A DNA stretch of 64,000 bases from Myxococcales bacterium (GTDB taxonomy: Bacteria; Myxococcota_A; Polyangia; Polyangiales; Polyangiaceae), in NCBI GenBank assembly GCA_903642325.1, contig CAHJWM010000005.1, positions 88,929-152,928 on the forward strand, written 5' to 3'. Within the stretch, counting starts at the first letter, position 1; each line of letters opens with the position of its first letter. A program made the position numbers and the translations under genes. Shown piece after piece: positions 8,345 to 17,195 of the stretch. The notes under the pieces are model-generated. The model ran no database searches and had not been told where the DNA came from. It saw only the letters and a program-made list of their open reading frames with translations.

Positions 8345-10177
8345 GTGAAAGCGCTTTCGCGAGCTCTGGCTCGAGTCGCCCGCGGCGCGGCGTGGCCGGT
8401 TTTCGTGCTGGGTTGCAAGGCGAAGCCGGTCCCCGCCGCTACGACGCCCACGGTTTCGAGCAGCGCGGCACTGGCCGCGTCGAGTGCGGGGAGCGTGGAC
8501 CACGGCGAGCTCGACACGCAAGCCCCGACGGACGCACCGAAGCTCGCGGCGACGGTGATTGCCGCCACCGTCTACAAATTGGCCGACACCGGCTCGCGTC
8601 GGCTGGGCTACATTCGGCTGGGCGGCGTCGTCGATCGCGACCCTGAGCCCACGCGTGGCAAGGGCTGCAAGGGCCAGTGGTTTCGCGTCTTCCCCATGGG
8701 CTTCGTGTGCACGGACGAGGCCAGCACGGATCTCGATACGCCCATCGTGCGCGCGGCCAGTCGCAGGCCCGACTTAGATAAGCCGATGCCCTATCGCTAC
8801 GGCTTCGTGCGCGCCACCTCTCCGCAGTATTTGCGGGTGCCGAGCCACCAAGAGCAGCTGAAGAGTGAGTTCAAGCTGGACGAGCACTTGGCGTGGTTCG
8901 AGCAAAATCGCTCCGAGGTGCAGCGAGTGTTGCTCGGAGCCAACGACATTCCGTTGGATGCGCGCGGCGTCGCCGCGCCGGGCCTGACGCCGAAGCCAGG
9001 CTTCAAGTCATCGCCCGAGCTGAGCGAAAATGAGCTGTTCGGGGGGCAAAGTGCGGGTGACCCGGTGCCATTCTGGCTCGACGGCGGCCGCAAGGTGCCG
9101 AACGTTTCCGGCTATGGCGTCCCCGGCTACGCCTACTTTGCCGATCGCGTCCGGCGCAAGACCGGGCTCTCGTTCATCGGCGCCTTCGACACCGAGGATG
9201 AAGGGGTACACCGCCGCTTCGTGGCGACCGTGGACATGCGCTTGATCCCCGCTAGTAAGCTCAAGCCCGATTCGGCCTCGCCTTTCCACGGCCTCGAGGT
9301 CACCGACAAATTGCCGTTGCCGTTCGCCTGGGTGAACAAAACCGAGGTGACGACGTATCAGCTCTTGAAAGGCAAGGACGAGGCGCGCGCGGCAGAAGCC
9401 ATTCCACGGCGCGCCGTCGTTCCGCTCAGCGGCAACGCGCGCATCAAGCACAGCGAGCGGTTTTATCAGACTGCGCGCGACAAAACCGTCTGGCTGCGGG
9501 CCGAAGATCTGGGTGTGGTCGACAAGCCCCCCATTTGGCCGGAGTTTGCCGAGAAGGGCGAAAAGTGGATCGACGTGTCGATTACCCAGCAGGTGCTCGT
9601 GCTGTACGAAGGGAAGAAGGCCGTGTACGCGACGCTGGTATCGACCGGCCGTGACAAGCTCGGCGATCCCAAGGAGACTCTGTCCACGCTGCGCGGCACC
9701 TTTCGCCTGCAGAGTAAGCACATCGCCGCGGCGATGGACTCCGAGGAGAACTCGACCGTGTCTGGGGGCTCGCGCGGGCACGCGGCAAAGCTCAGCGCGA
9801 ATGCCGCCGAAACCTCGGAACGCCTGAAAAGCGCGGCGTCCAGCGGTAAAGCAATGAAGGAAGAAGACAAGCGCCGACTAGCAAACATCAACAAAGGCCG
9901 CGATCCGGAGTATGGCATCACCATGCGCCGCGGCTCGGCCGACTTCGAGCTGCGCGACGTCCCCTGGATCCAGTATTTTGCCTCCGGCTACGCCTTACAC
10001 GGGGCGTACTGGCACGACGTGTTCGGCGTCGCACGTAGCCATGGCTGCATCAACTTGGCACCGATCGACGCGCGCTACGTCTTTCAGTGGACCGATCCGC
10101 CCGTACCCAAGGGTTGGCATGGCATCAATGTGGGCGCGGACATGGGTGAGGGCACCGGAGTCGTGGTGCGCGAATGA
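8345..10177 (+). CDS. L,D-transpeptidase (YkuD) lipoprotein
   Basis: 610 residues. The N-terminus has a signal sequence with a lipobox-like end (VFVLGC), suggesting a lipid anchor at about residue 24. The YkuD domain lies near the C-terminus (about 420-600) and contains 'HGAYWHDVFG' and the catalytic 'ARSHGCINLAP' with His and Cys. These enzymes make 3-3 cross-links in peptidoglycan or attach lipoproteins. The long N-terminal region (about 60-400) resembles nothing I can name with confidence. A low-complexity insert of about 60 residues (around 460-520) interrupts the YkuD domain before the active site. It starts at GTG 8345. Confidence 0.9.
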   Translation: MKALSRALARVARGAAWPVFVLGCKAKPVPAATTPTVSSSAALAASSAGSVDHGELDTQAPTDAPKLAATVIAATVYKLADTGSRRLGYIRLGGVVDRDPEPTRGKGCKGQWFRVFPMGFVCTDEASTDLDTPIVRAASRRPDLDKPMPYRYGFVRATSPQYLRVPSHQEQLKSEFKLDEHLAWFEQNRSEVQRVLLGANDIPLDARGVAAPGLTPKPGFKSSPELSENELFGGQSAGDPVPFWLDGGRKVPNVSGYGVPGYAYFADRVRRKTGLSFIGAFDTEDEGVHRRFVATVDMRLIPASKLKPDSASPFHGLEVTDKLPLPFAWVNKTEVTTYQLLKGKDEARAAEAIPRRAVVPLSGNARIKHSERFYQTARDKTVWLRAEDLGVVDKPPIWPEFAEKGEKWIDVSITQQVLVLYEGKKAVYATLVSTGRDKLGDPKETLSTLRGTFRLQSKHIAAAMDSEENSTVSGGSRGHAAKLSANAAETSERLKSAASSGKAMKEEDKRRLANINKGRDPEYGITMRRGSADFELRDVPWIQYFASGYALHGAYWHDVFGVARSHGCINLAPIDARYVFQWTDPPVPKGWHGINVGADMGEGTGVVVRE

Positions 10178-10257
10178 AGGCTGCCGCTCGAGGAGCCGCT
10201 CCGCGCGCATCAGCCACGTGGCAGTCGGTGGGGGACATGCTTAAATAACGAAGCACG

Positions 10258-11286
10258 ATGGCCGACTCGTCGGCGCCCGACCGCGCCGCACACTGCGCGG
10301 ATAACTTGCGGTTTTTGCCTTCGGCGCGGCACGATCAGCGAAAGTCGAAGCTCATGGTGCGCACGGCGTTGGCAGCTCTTCTCGCTGGACTGCTCGCGCA
10401 GATCACCTTCGGTGCGGCCTTCGAGCAGATTGCCGAGGCCAGCGCGAGCGTGGGCGGCCTCCGTCGCTTTGCTTTCCGATCGTTCGGCGGTGGCGCGCAG
10501 GAGCCGTCGTCGGCCACGGCCGAGGCGGTGGCGCGCGTGGCGCCAGTCTCGAGCAGAGCCGTGCCGTCGCTGGCTGAAATCAGCGATCCGCCCGCCGCGC
10601 CCACGCCAGTGCCGGTGCCCACGCCGGCAGAAACCAGCGCCTGCGATAAGGACATGGTCTTGGTGGAGGGCGAGTACTGCACCGAAGTCTCGCAAGTGTG
10701 CGCGCGCTGGCTCGACGACGAGACACTGCCATTCGCGCGTTGCGCCGAGTACCGCTCGCCCTCTCACTGCGTCGGAAGCCGTGTGCATGAACGCTTTTGC
10801 ATCGACCGCTATGAGTACACCCCGCCGGGTCAAGACCTGCCGCTCAACTATCAAAGCTTCAGTAAAGCCGGTGCGCTCTGCGCGAGCTTGGGTAAACGGC
10901 TATGCACCGAGAGCGAATGGAACTTCGCATGCGAGGGGGAAGACATGCGGCCTTACCCCTACGGCTTCGCTCGAGAGGCCAAGTGCAATCAAGATCGCGA
11001 AGACTTGTACGAAGTGAACCCTCACCGGCAGATCCTCGCAGACCGTCGCGAGCGCAGCGATGCGCGCCCCGAGTGCGTGAGCGCGTTTGGCGTGTACAAC
11101 ATGGCTGGCAACATGGACGAGTCCGTGACGCGTGAGGGTTCGGAGCAGATGGCCCCATTTCGGAACGCGCTCAAGGGCGGCTGGTGGATGGCGGCGCGAA
11201 ATCGCTGTCGCCCGGCGACGACCGCCCATGACGATTATTATAATGACATCCAGGTCGGAGCGCGCTGCTGTTCAGCGGCTACATGA
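10258..11286 (+). CDS. Membrane-anchored SUMF1 (formylglycine-generating-enzyme fold) protein, copy 1
   Basis: 342 residues. A hydrophobic segment (about 33-52) acts as signal or anchor, and a Pro/Ala linker follows. The SUMF1/FGE-sulfatase domain (about 125-340) has 'GKRLCTESEWNFACEGE', 'YPYGF', 'AFGVYNMAGNMDESV' and 'GGWWMAARNRCRP'. The C-terminal 'GARCC' replaces the 'GFRC' end of the fold. The active-site Cys pair of true formylglycine-generating enzymes is not evident, so a binding or structural role is more likely than sulfatase activation. Many extra cysteines suggest disulfides outside the cytoplasm. An alternative start is ATG 10354, directly at the hydrophobic segment. A paralogue follows. 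Confidence 0.85.
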   Translation: MADSSAPDRAAHCADNLRFLPSARHDQRKSKLMVRTALAALLAGLLAQITFGAAFEQIAEASASVGGLRRFAFRSFGGGAQEPSSATAEAVARVAPVSSRAVPSLAEISDPPAAPTPVPVPTPAETSACDKDMVLVEGEYCTEVSQVCARWLDDETLPFARCAEYRSPSHCVGSRVHERFCIDRYEYTPPGQDLPLNYQSFSKAGALCASLGKRLCTESEWNFACEGEDMRPYPYGFAREAKCNQDREDLYEVNPHRQILADRRERSDARPECVSAFGVYNMAGNMDESVTREGSEQMAPFRNALKGGWWMAARNRCRPATTAHDDYYNDIQVGARCCSAAT

Positions 11287-11444
11287 CCGGCCAACTGCTC
11301 ATGCACGGCCGCAAGGAGCGCGCGCTAACGTAGCGAAATTCGGTTCAAAAAGACTTCGCGGACGGACTCGGCGACTTGTCGTTCGTCCGGCCCACCGATA
11401 AGTGCTTGACGGCGGTGGTCCCCTGCCGAAGGGTCGCTGTCCCC

Positions 11445-12269
11445 ATGAAGTGCACCCGGATCATCGGCGGCGGGCTAGTCATGACGGCGCTAGTCATTGG
11501 CGGTTGTCGAGACCACCAAGCAACACCCGTACTTCATTCTGGCAGCGAGGAAGGGCTGCTCGCGCGGCCCGCCGCCACGGAGGCACTGGTCGCGTTGCGG
11601 AGCGCGCCGGCTCGAGCGCCGGCGGAGCCCGCGAGCTGCGGCGAAGGAATGGCGCTGGTCGAAGGCAAATACTGTCCTGACGTTCGCCTCAACTGTAAAA
11701 AATACCTCGACCCAGAGGGCCGCTATCAATACTTTCGTTGCGCCGAGTACGGCCCTTCCACCTGCCTATCCAAGGAGCGGCGCGCGCTTCGCTTCTGCAT
11801 CGACAAGCGGGAATTCACCGAGCAGGGTGAGACGCTGCCCGCCAACCACCGCAGTTGGCGCGATGGCGACCGCAGCTGCAAGAAGCTTGGCAAGCGCATG
11901 TGTCTGGAGAGCGAATACAACTTCGCCTGCGAAGGCGAGAACATGCAGCCGTATCCGTACGGGTTCACGCGCGACGCCACCGCCTGCAATGCCGACCGCG
12001 ACGACGTGGTAAGCGCCGCGGGAACGCTGCGCGATTTGCGGGCCCCGAGCGGCTCTTACGAGCGGTGCATGAGCCCATTTGGCGTGGCCGACTTAGCGGG
12101 CAACCTGGAAGAGTTCGTGACCATCGACCGCAGCACGCCGGCGCGCCCAGCGATGAAAGGCTCTTACTGGCAACCCGGTCGTAATTTCTGCCGTGCCGCC
12201 CAGACGGCCCACGACATGTACTACAACGGCACCGAGACCGGCTTTCGCTGCTGCAGCGAAGCGAATTGA
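11445..12269 (+). CDS. SUMF1-domain lipoprotein, copy 2
   Basis: About 274 residues. It starts at ATG 11445 with a lipoprotein signal ending VIGGC. The SUMF1 domain repeats the layout of the upstream gene: 'CGEGMALVEGKYCPDV', 'RFCIDKREFTEQGETLPANH', 'GKRMCLESEYNFACEGEN', 'PYPYGFTRD', 'SPFGVADLAGNLEEFV' and a 'GFRCC' end. The pair therefore arose by tandem duplication. Like copy 1 it lacks an obvious catalytic Cys pair. Anchoring differs between the copies (signal anchor versus lipobox). Such proteins are abundant in myxobacteria (family knowledge). The function is unknown. Confidence 0.85.
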   Translation: MKCTRIIGGGLVMTALVIGGCRDHQATPVLHSGSEEGLLARPAATEALVALRSAPARAPAEPASCGEGMALVEGKYCPDVRLNCKKYLDPEGRYQYFRCAEYGPSTCLSKERRALRFCIDKREFTEQGETLPANHRSWRDGDRSCKKLGKRMCLESEYNFACEGENMQPYPYGFTRDATACNADRDDVVSAAGTLRDLRAPSGSYERCMSPFGVADLAGNLEEFVTIDRSTPARPAMKGSYWQPGRNFCRAAQTAHDMYYNGTETGFRCCSEAN

Positions 12270-12402
12270 GCCGGGCGTGAACGCCCTGCGCTGACACCGG
12301 AATTCGGTGCGAGCGCGCTGAACGAGCACCGGCAAGAGTGGAATACCATCCCGCAGCGCACCCACGGCCGGCTGGCTGCCAGGCCTCAGGCGCCGGCAAC
12401 CG

Positions 12403-13449
12403 TCATGGGAATAACCCCGGCGCGGCCAGGCCGCTGAGCTCGGGCAAACCGAGCATGAGATTGAGATTTTGCAAGGCTTGTCCGGCGCCGCCTTTGACCA
12501 AGTTGTCGAGCGCGCCGAACACGGTCACTCCGCGCGTGTCGCCGTCGACCGCGCCGAGGGTCATGCCGACCTCCGCCCGGTTCGAGCCCAGGACCGCCAC
12601 CACCTCGGGCAAGCGAGATGCGGGGATGATCACACAGCGCTCCTTCTTGTAATGGCGCTCCAACAGAGACCGAAGCTGCTCTTCACTCGAGCTCGTGGGC
12701 ACACGAAAGAACGCCGTCGCGAAGATGCCGCGCGTGAGCGGGGCGGAGACGGGAACGAACTGCAGTGAAATGTTTTTGGCTCCCGCGGCGCCGAGAGCTT
12801 CGAGGATTTCCGGCGTGTGGGCGTGCTCGAGCGGCTTGTACGTGCGCAGATTGTGGGCGCGCACCGGGTGGTGGGTAGTTGGGCTGGGGGTGGCGCCCGC
12901 GCCGCTCGAGCCGGTGATGCCCACGACTTGGACCGGCCCGCGCAGCAGACCGGCCTTGGCAAAAGGCAACAGCATGAGCTCGATGGTGGTCGCGAAGCAG
13001 CCGGCGGACGCCACGAGGCGCGCGCCCTGGATGCGCTCGCGATTCAGCTCCGGAAGGCCATAGACGAATTGAGACAACAGCTCGGGGCGCGGATGAGGCG
13101 AGCCATAGTAGCGAACATAGCTCGCCGGATCTCGAGTTCGGAACGCGCCGGACATGTCGATGATGCGCGTGTCCGAGCCCGCGAGTGCATCGACCACTTC
13201 ACAGCTTGCCGCGTGGGGCAAACCCATGATCACCGCGTCCACGCCGCGCGCGGCCTGGGCGTGCGGCGGATTCTCGAAGCAGAGCTCGGTCAGCCCTTCC
13301 AGGTGCGGATGGGCGCTCGACACGAGCTCGCCCACGTGGTCATTGGCGCACACGCGCACTACCTCGAGCTCAGGGTGATCGAGCAAGCGGCGCAACAACT
13401 CCGCGCCGGCAAAGCCGGACGCCCCAAGCACCGCTATTTTGCCTTTCAT
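12403..13449 (-). CDS. argC: N-acetyl-gamma-glutamyl-phosphate reductase ArgC
   Basis: 348 residues. The N-terminal dinucleotide-binding region 'IAVLGASGFAGAELLRRLLDHPELEVV' and the catalytic Cys in 'ASAGCFATTIELMLLPF' identify the enzyme. It reduces N-acetylglutamyl phosphate with NADPH in the third step of arginine synthesis, in the cytoplasm. The Gly-rich 'GITGSSGAGATPS' loop is typical. No other arg gene is adjacent. The start at 13449 (MKGKIAVLG) is the usual family start. Confidence 0.95.
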   Translation of the reverse strand: MKGKIAVLGASGFAGAELLRRLLDHPELEVVRVCANDHVGELVSSAHPHLEGLTELCFENPPHAQAARGVDAVIMGLPHAASCEVVDALAGSDTRIIDMSGAFRTRDPASYVRYYGSPHPRPELLSQFVYGLPELNRERIQGARLVASAGCFATTIELMLLPFAKAGLLRGPVQVVGITGSSGAGATPSPTTHHPVRAHNLRTYKPLEHAHTPEILEALGAAGAKNISLQFVPVSAPLTRGIFATAFFRVPTSSSEEQLRSLLERHYKKERCVIIPASRLPEVVAVLGSNRAEVGMTLGAVDGDTRGVTVFGALDNLVKGGAGQALQNLNLMLGLPELSGLAAPGLFP

Positions 13450-13557
13450 CCAGCAACGCTAGCACCCGCCGCCGCCAAAACGATCCGCGAAGCCCTGCCC
13501 GAGAGACCCACACACATCACCTCGGCGATTGCCCAGGCGAAGGCACGCAAGCCGTGA

Positions 13558-15306
13558 CTACTGACTCAACTTCGTAGGTATCCACAAAGTTCGAATCGTC
13601 ACCGCGCTGCCTTGCCGGGTGTAGCCCGCTAACCCGTACAGCACGTTCCACCAGTGACCGTTCGGCGTTTCACCATAGGAAAATGCCGGGAAGATGTGGA
13701 CTTCCCAATCGAGTCCGGCCTTCAGTTTTTTCTCGTGATAGTAGACGTTGCCGACCAGCTCCGTCGTCTCCTTTTCATCGCTGAACCGCCAGAACACCGG
13801 GAAAACCACGGTGGAACGTGTCTTTGGCGTGGCGAAGTCCCAGAAAATTGGCGCGAGGACGAAGTGTGTATCGAGGGCATTCCTGCCTACGTACAAGAGC
13901 GGGTGAATGTTGGTCTGCCAACCGCGCAGGTCGGTGGTGTGTTGAAAGAACGGGGTGATCCACGTGCTTTCACTCACGCCGTAACGCTGAAAGTGACCCC
14001 AAAATGGGAAAAAGGCTTGGTCTGACTCGCGCGGGCTGGTGCGCGAAAACAGAAACGGAAACAGCAGTTTCTCGTCGAGACCGATATCAGGGTCGCGGTA
14101 GGCCCAATAGAGCGGCGTGACCATATCCAGCTCCGTGCGACCGCGGTAGCGGCTGTACAACGGTGATGCGAACGTACTCTCGCCGTGCTCACCGCGCGCC
14201 GCCACGAACAGGGGAGTGGCGAGCAGCCAAGAATTGCCCTTGTAACCGTAATGGAAGAACGGCAGCACCGTGGTGTGGCGCTCGTCCTTGCCCCAAAAGC
14301 TGTAATAGAGCGGAAATAAGTGGAAGCTATCAGTCGTCTGGGTGTGCCGGCGGAAGTACGGCCCCCACATGTTCGTCCACGACAGATCGCGTTCGTTGTA
14401 GCGATAGTAGTGGAGGAGCGGCGGGATGATCTCGTACTTGGTCTTGATGCTCTGCCCATAGAAGTAAAGTGGCGCGATGCCAAAGTCGATGTCTTGCGCG
14501 GTGCGCGCATCGCAGCTCGATCCGCCCTTCCACGCGCAGAACAGCGGCCCGACCAGATTGAAGCCTCCCTGATCGTCGTGATGGGTATAGGTGAGTAACG
14601 GCGGGATCAGCGTGTAGCCGCCGTGTTTGCGGGTGCCCGAGAAGTAGAGCGGCGCTAGCCAATGATCGGTCTCGTTCGGTGCGCTGCGGTTGACGAACGG
14701 ACCGACGATCGTCGTTCGAGTCTGGGCGAGCTTGTCGCGCAAGTTCCAAAACAGCGGAAACAGGATGTCGTCTGCGCGTTCCGCACTGCGCCGGTTGTAA
14801 TAGAGGCCGCCGAACAACGAAGCGCGATCGGTCTCCTGAGGCTTCGTCCGCGAGGGCATGGTGCGCTCGGCCCAAACCGGAAACGCCAATCGGAACCGGT
14901 ACTGACCGCTCGTCTCGGTCACGTAGGGCCCATAGAACGTCAATGTCTTGGTATTCGCGTTACGCCCGCGCTCCGTCTGCTCCGCCTCCGCGTCCGAGCC
15001 GATGGTGTCGAACGTGGGCTGCTTGAGCTTGAGTGGCTCTTCCGGCAGGGTCGGCTCGCTGCCTGGCGCATTCAGTGAGTCGTCGGCCCCGGATGCCGCG
15101 TGCATCTCTGGCGTGCCGGGCGGGGGCGCCTCTTTCTTCTTTTTCTTTTGCTGCTGTGGGGGAGAGGCGCCGCCGAATCCTCCTCCGGGTATGCCGCCGC
15201 CCCCAGGTCCGCCGAAGCCCTGCGCCTTCGCCGTGCTTGCGAAGCCAAGCGCACACCAAAAACAGGCCAAGGCGGCCAGCCACGCGGCGAACCGGCTACC
15301 GCTCAA
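13558..15306 (-). CDS. Secreted protein with tandem 'LFPLF/TPLYW' repeats, unknown function
   Basis: About 582 residues. It starts with TTG at 15306, which overlaps the hisS stop as TTGA, and has GGGAG seven bases upstream. A signal peptide ends near 'ASTAKAQ'. A Gly/Pro-rich stretch, a Gln/Lys run (QQQKKKKK) and then repeats from about residue 120 to 560 follow. Each repeat is about 35-45 residues and contains an aromatic-proline core such as 'LFPLFWNL', 'LAPLYFSG', 'IPPLLHYY', 'LFPLYYSF', 'TPLYWAYR', 'FFPFWGHF', 'APIFWDF' or 'VFPVFWRF'. The pattern suggests a repetitive beta structure exposed outside the inner membrane. No family is recognised. Translational coupling to hisS is probable. 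Confidence 0.75.
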   Translation of the reverse strand: MSGSRFAAWLAALACFWCALGFASTAKAQGFGGPGGGGIPGGGFGGASPPQQQKKKKKEAPPPGTPEMHAASGADDSLNAPGSEPTLPEEPLKLKQPTFDTIGSDAEAEQTERGRNANTKTLTFYGPYVTETSGQYRFRLAFPVWAERTMPSRTKPQETDRASLFGGLYYNRRSAERADDILFPLFWNLRDKLAQTRTTIVGPFVNRSAPNETDHWLAPLYFSGTRKHGGYTLIPPLLTYTHHDDQGGFNLVGPLFCAWKGGSSCDARTAQDIDFGIAPLYFYGQSIKTKYEIIPPLLHYYRYNERDLSWTNMWGPYFRRHTQTTDSFHLFPLYYSFWGKDERHTTVLPFFHYGYKGNSWLLATPLFVAARGEHGESTFASPLYSRYRGRTELDMVTPLYWAYRDPDIGLDEKLLFPFLFSRTSPRESDQAFFPFWGHFQRYGVSESTWITPFFQHTTDLRGWQTNIHPLLYVGRNALDTHFVLAPIFWDFATPKTRSTVVFPVFWRFSDEKETTELVGNVYYHEKKLKAGLDWEVHIFPAFSYGETPNGHWWNVLYGLAGYTRQGSAVTIRTLWIPTKLSQ

Positions 15307-16583
15307 TGGTTGCTCCCGAGCGCCGGCGGGGTGGCAAAGATCTCGAGCACGCGCGCCGCCGCGTCGACGCGCGCGGCCTGCTCTTGGGTGTGCGCCGCAA
15401 GATCCTTGATCTGCACCTGGCATTGATCGACCTCGGTCTCGCCGATCACGATGCACACGCGCGCGTCCAGGCCGTCGGCACGGCGCAGCATGCTTTTCAT
15501 CGAATTACCGCGAGCGTCGAGCACTGACACGACACCTCGTTCCCGCAGCTCGCGCGCCAATAGCAGGCCGCTCAGCGTGGCCCGCTCGCCCAGGGGCGCA
15601 ATGAAACACACGGCCGGCCGCGCGACTGGCGTTTCGCCGAGCGCGAGTAGGATGCGCTCGAGGCCCATGCCGCAGCCCACGGCGGGAATTGGGGGGCCGC
15701 CCAAGCTCTTCAGCAGATTGTCGTAACGGCCGCCCGCGATCAACGTGTTCTGCGATCCGAGCCCGCCCATGCTCGACTGGATCTCGAACACGGTCCGCGT
15801 GTAATAGTCGAGGCCGCGAACGAGGCCGGGGCTGACCGTGTACGGTGTACCGAGGGCGTCGAGGCCACGCAACACCGCTGCCCAATGCGCTCGGTCCTCG
15901 TCGTTCAACGAGTCCAGGATCGAGGGCGCGTCGGCGACGGCCGCCCGGTCACGCGGATCTTTAGAGTCCAGGATCCGAAGCGGGTTGTCCTCGAGCCGCC
16001 TTTTTGCATGATCGCTGAGTGTTTCGGCGCGGGGCCGCAAGTGATCGGTGAGGGCCTGCCGGTACGCGGCTCGGCTCTCCAAGCCACCGATGGAATTGAC
16101 CGCCACGGTCACGTCGATGATCCCTAGGCTCTTCAAAAAACCGTGCAGTAGGTCCAGAAACTCCGCGTCGCAGGTTGGGCTTGGATCCCCATAGAGCTCG
16201 CAGCCAGCCTGATGAAATTGCCGGTAACGACCGCGCTGGGGCTGCTCGGCGCGGAACATGGCGCCAATGTAGTACCAGCGGGAAACGGGCTCTTGCGCCT
16301 GTACGCTGTTCGTCAGGTAGGCGCGAGCGGCGCCGGGCGTGCCCTCGGGACGAAGCACGAGCACGTCGTCACCGCGCGTGAGCTCGAACATCTGCTTTTC
16401 GACGATTTCCGAGGTTTCGCCGGTCGAGCGCACGAACAAGTTCTTGTGCTCGAGGATCGGCGTGCGCACCTCGGAGAACCCGGCCAAGGCCATCGCGCTT
16501 CGGAACGTTTGCTCGACGCGCTGCCAGCGTCTGACCTCGTCGGGGAGGATGTCGTTCGTCCCCTTGACGGCGCGAAATTGCAT
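15303..16583 (-). CDS. hisS: Histidyl-tRNA synthetase
   Basis: About 426 residues of a class II synthetase. Motif 1 and the HisRS N-terminus are seen in 'VKGTNDILPDEVRRWQRVE', motif 2 in 'FRAEQPQRGRYRQFHQAG', the His-A signature in 'GLVRGLDYYTRTVFE', and motif 3 in 'VGCGMGLERILLAL'. A C-terminal anticodon-binding domain follows. The open frame begins at 16697, but MQFRAVKG at 16583 is the family start. The stop overlaps the start of the repeat protein downstream. It is divergent from ruvX. Confidence 0.95.
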   Translation of the reverse strand: MQFRAVKGTNDILPDEVRRWQRVEQTFRSAMALAGFSEVRTPILEHKNLFVRSTGETSEIVEKQMFELTRGDDVLVLRPEGTPGAARAYLTNSVQAQEPVSRWYYIGAMFRAEQPQRGRYRQFHQAGCELYGDPSPTCDAEFLDLLHGFLKSLGIIDVTVAVNSIGGLESRAAYRQALTDHLRPRAETLSDHAKRRLEDNPLRILDSKDPRDRAAVADAPSILDSLNDEDRAHWAAVLRGLDALGTPYTVSPGLVRGLDYYTRTVFEIQSSMGGLGSQNTLIAGGRYDNLLKSLGGPPIPAVGCGMGLERILLALGETPVARPAVCFIAPLGERATLSGLLLARELRERGVVSVLDARGNSMKSMLRRADGLDARVCIVIGETEVDQCQVQIKDLAAHTQEQAARVDAAARVLEIFATPPALGSNH

Positions 16584-16766
16584 GACGTTCGATCCTGAAC
16601 GACCCGGCGGGGCGCCCTGGTCGACCGCGCTTATGCTCGGATGGGCGGGTCGGGTCAAGCTCACGGACCGTTTTCTGCCCGAGCCGGGTTTCAGCACTGG
16701 GTTTCGGGGCGTGCATCGCGAAAACGGGCGGTTATCCGCGCCTTACAGTGCTAAACACGCCCGGGC

Positions 16767-17195
16767 ATGCGGGCCGCAGCCGTGGACCTTGGAAAAGTCC
16801 GTGTTGGGCTGGCCGTTGCCGATGAGCTCGGCCTGATGGCCCATCCGCGGGCATATCTGGATGGGCGCGACCCGCGCCGCGTGGTGGGTGAGCTCACACG
16901 CCTGGCCGAGAGTGAAGGCATCACGCTTTTCCTCGTCGGCTTGCCGCGACATCTGAACGGCAAGGAGGGGCTGCCGGCGAAGCGCGCTCGAAAGTTTGCC
17001 GAGACCCTCGCTTCGCGCACCCGCGCCGGCGTCGAGCTGATCGACGAATGGCTGTCGACGAAGGAGGCCCATGCTCGGCTACGCGAGGGCGGCAACACGA
17101 GCCGAGAGGCGCGCGAGCGAGTGGACAGCGCGGCCGCCGCGGTACTTTTGCAAAGCTGGCTCGACGGTCAACGCGCCGCCGATGAGGAGCGGTGA
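16767..17195 (+). CDS. ruvX: RuvX/YqgF RNase H-fold protein
   Basis: 142 residues with the YqgF signature 'AAAVDLGKVRVGLAVADE' at the N-terminus, 'FLVGLPRHLNGKEG' in the centre, 'DEWLSTKEA' and 'RVDSAAAAVLLQSWL' near the end. These acidic positions form the RNase H-like active site. The family is linked to 16S rRNA 5' processing and was earlier proposed to be a Holliday junction resolvase. It overlaps mltG by four bases (GTGA), so the two are probably co-translated. Confidence 0.93.
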   Translation: MRAAAVDLGKVRVGLAVADELGLMAHPRAYLDGRDPRRVVGELTRLAESEGITLFLVGLPRHLNGKEGLPAKRARKFAETLASRTRAGVELIDEWLSTKEAHARLREGGNTSREARERVDSAAAAVLLQSWLDGQRAADEER

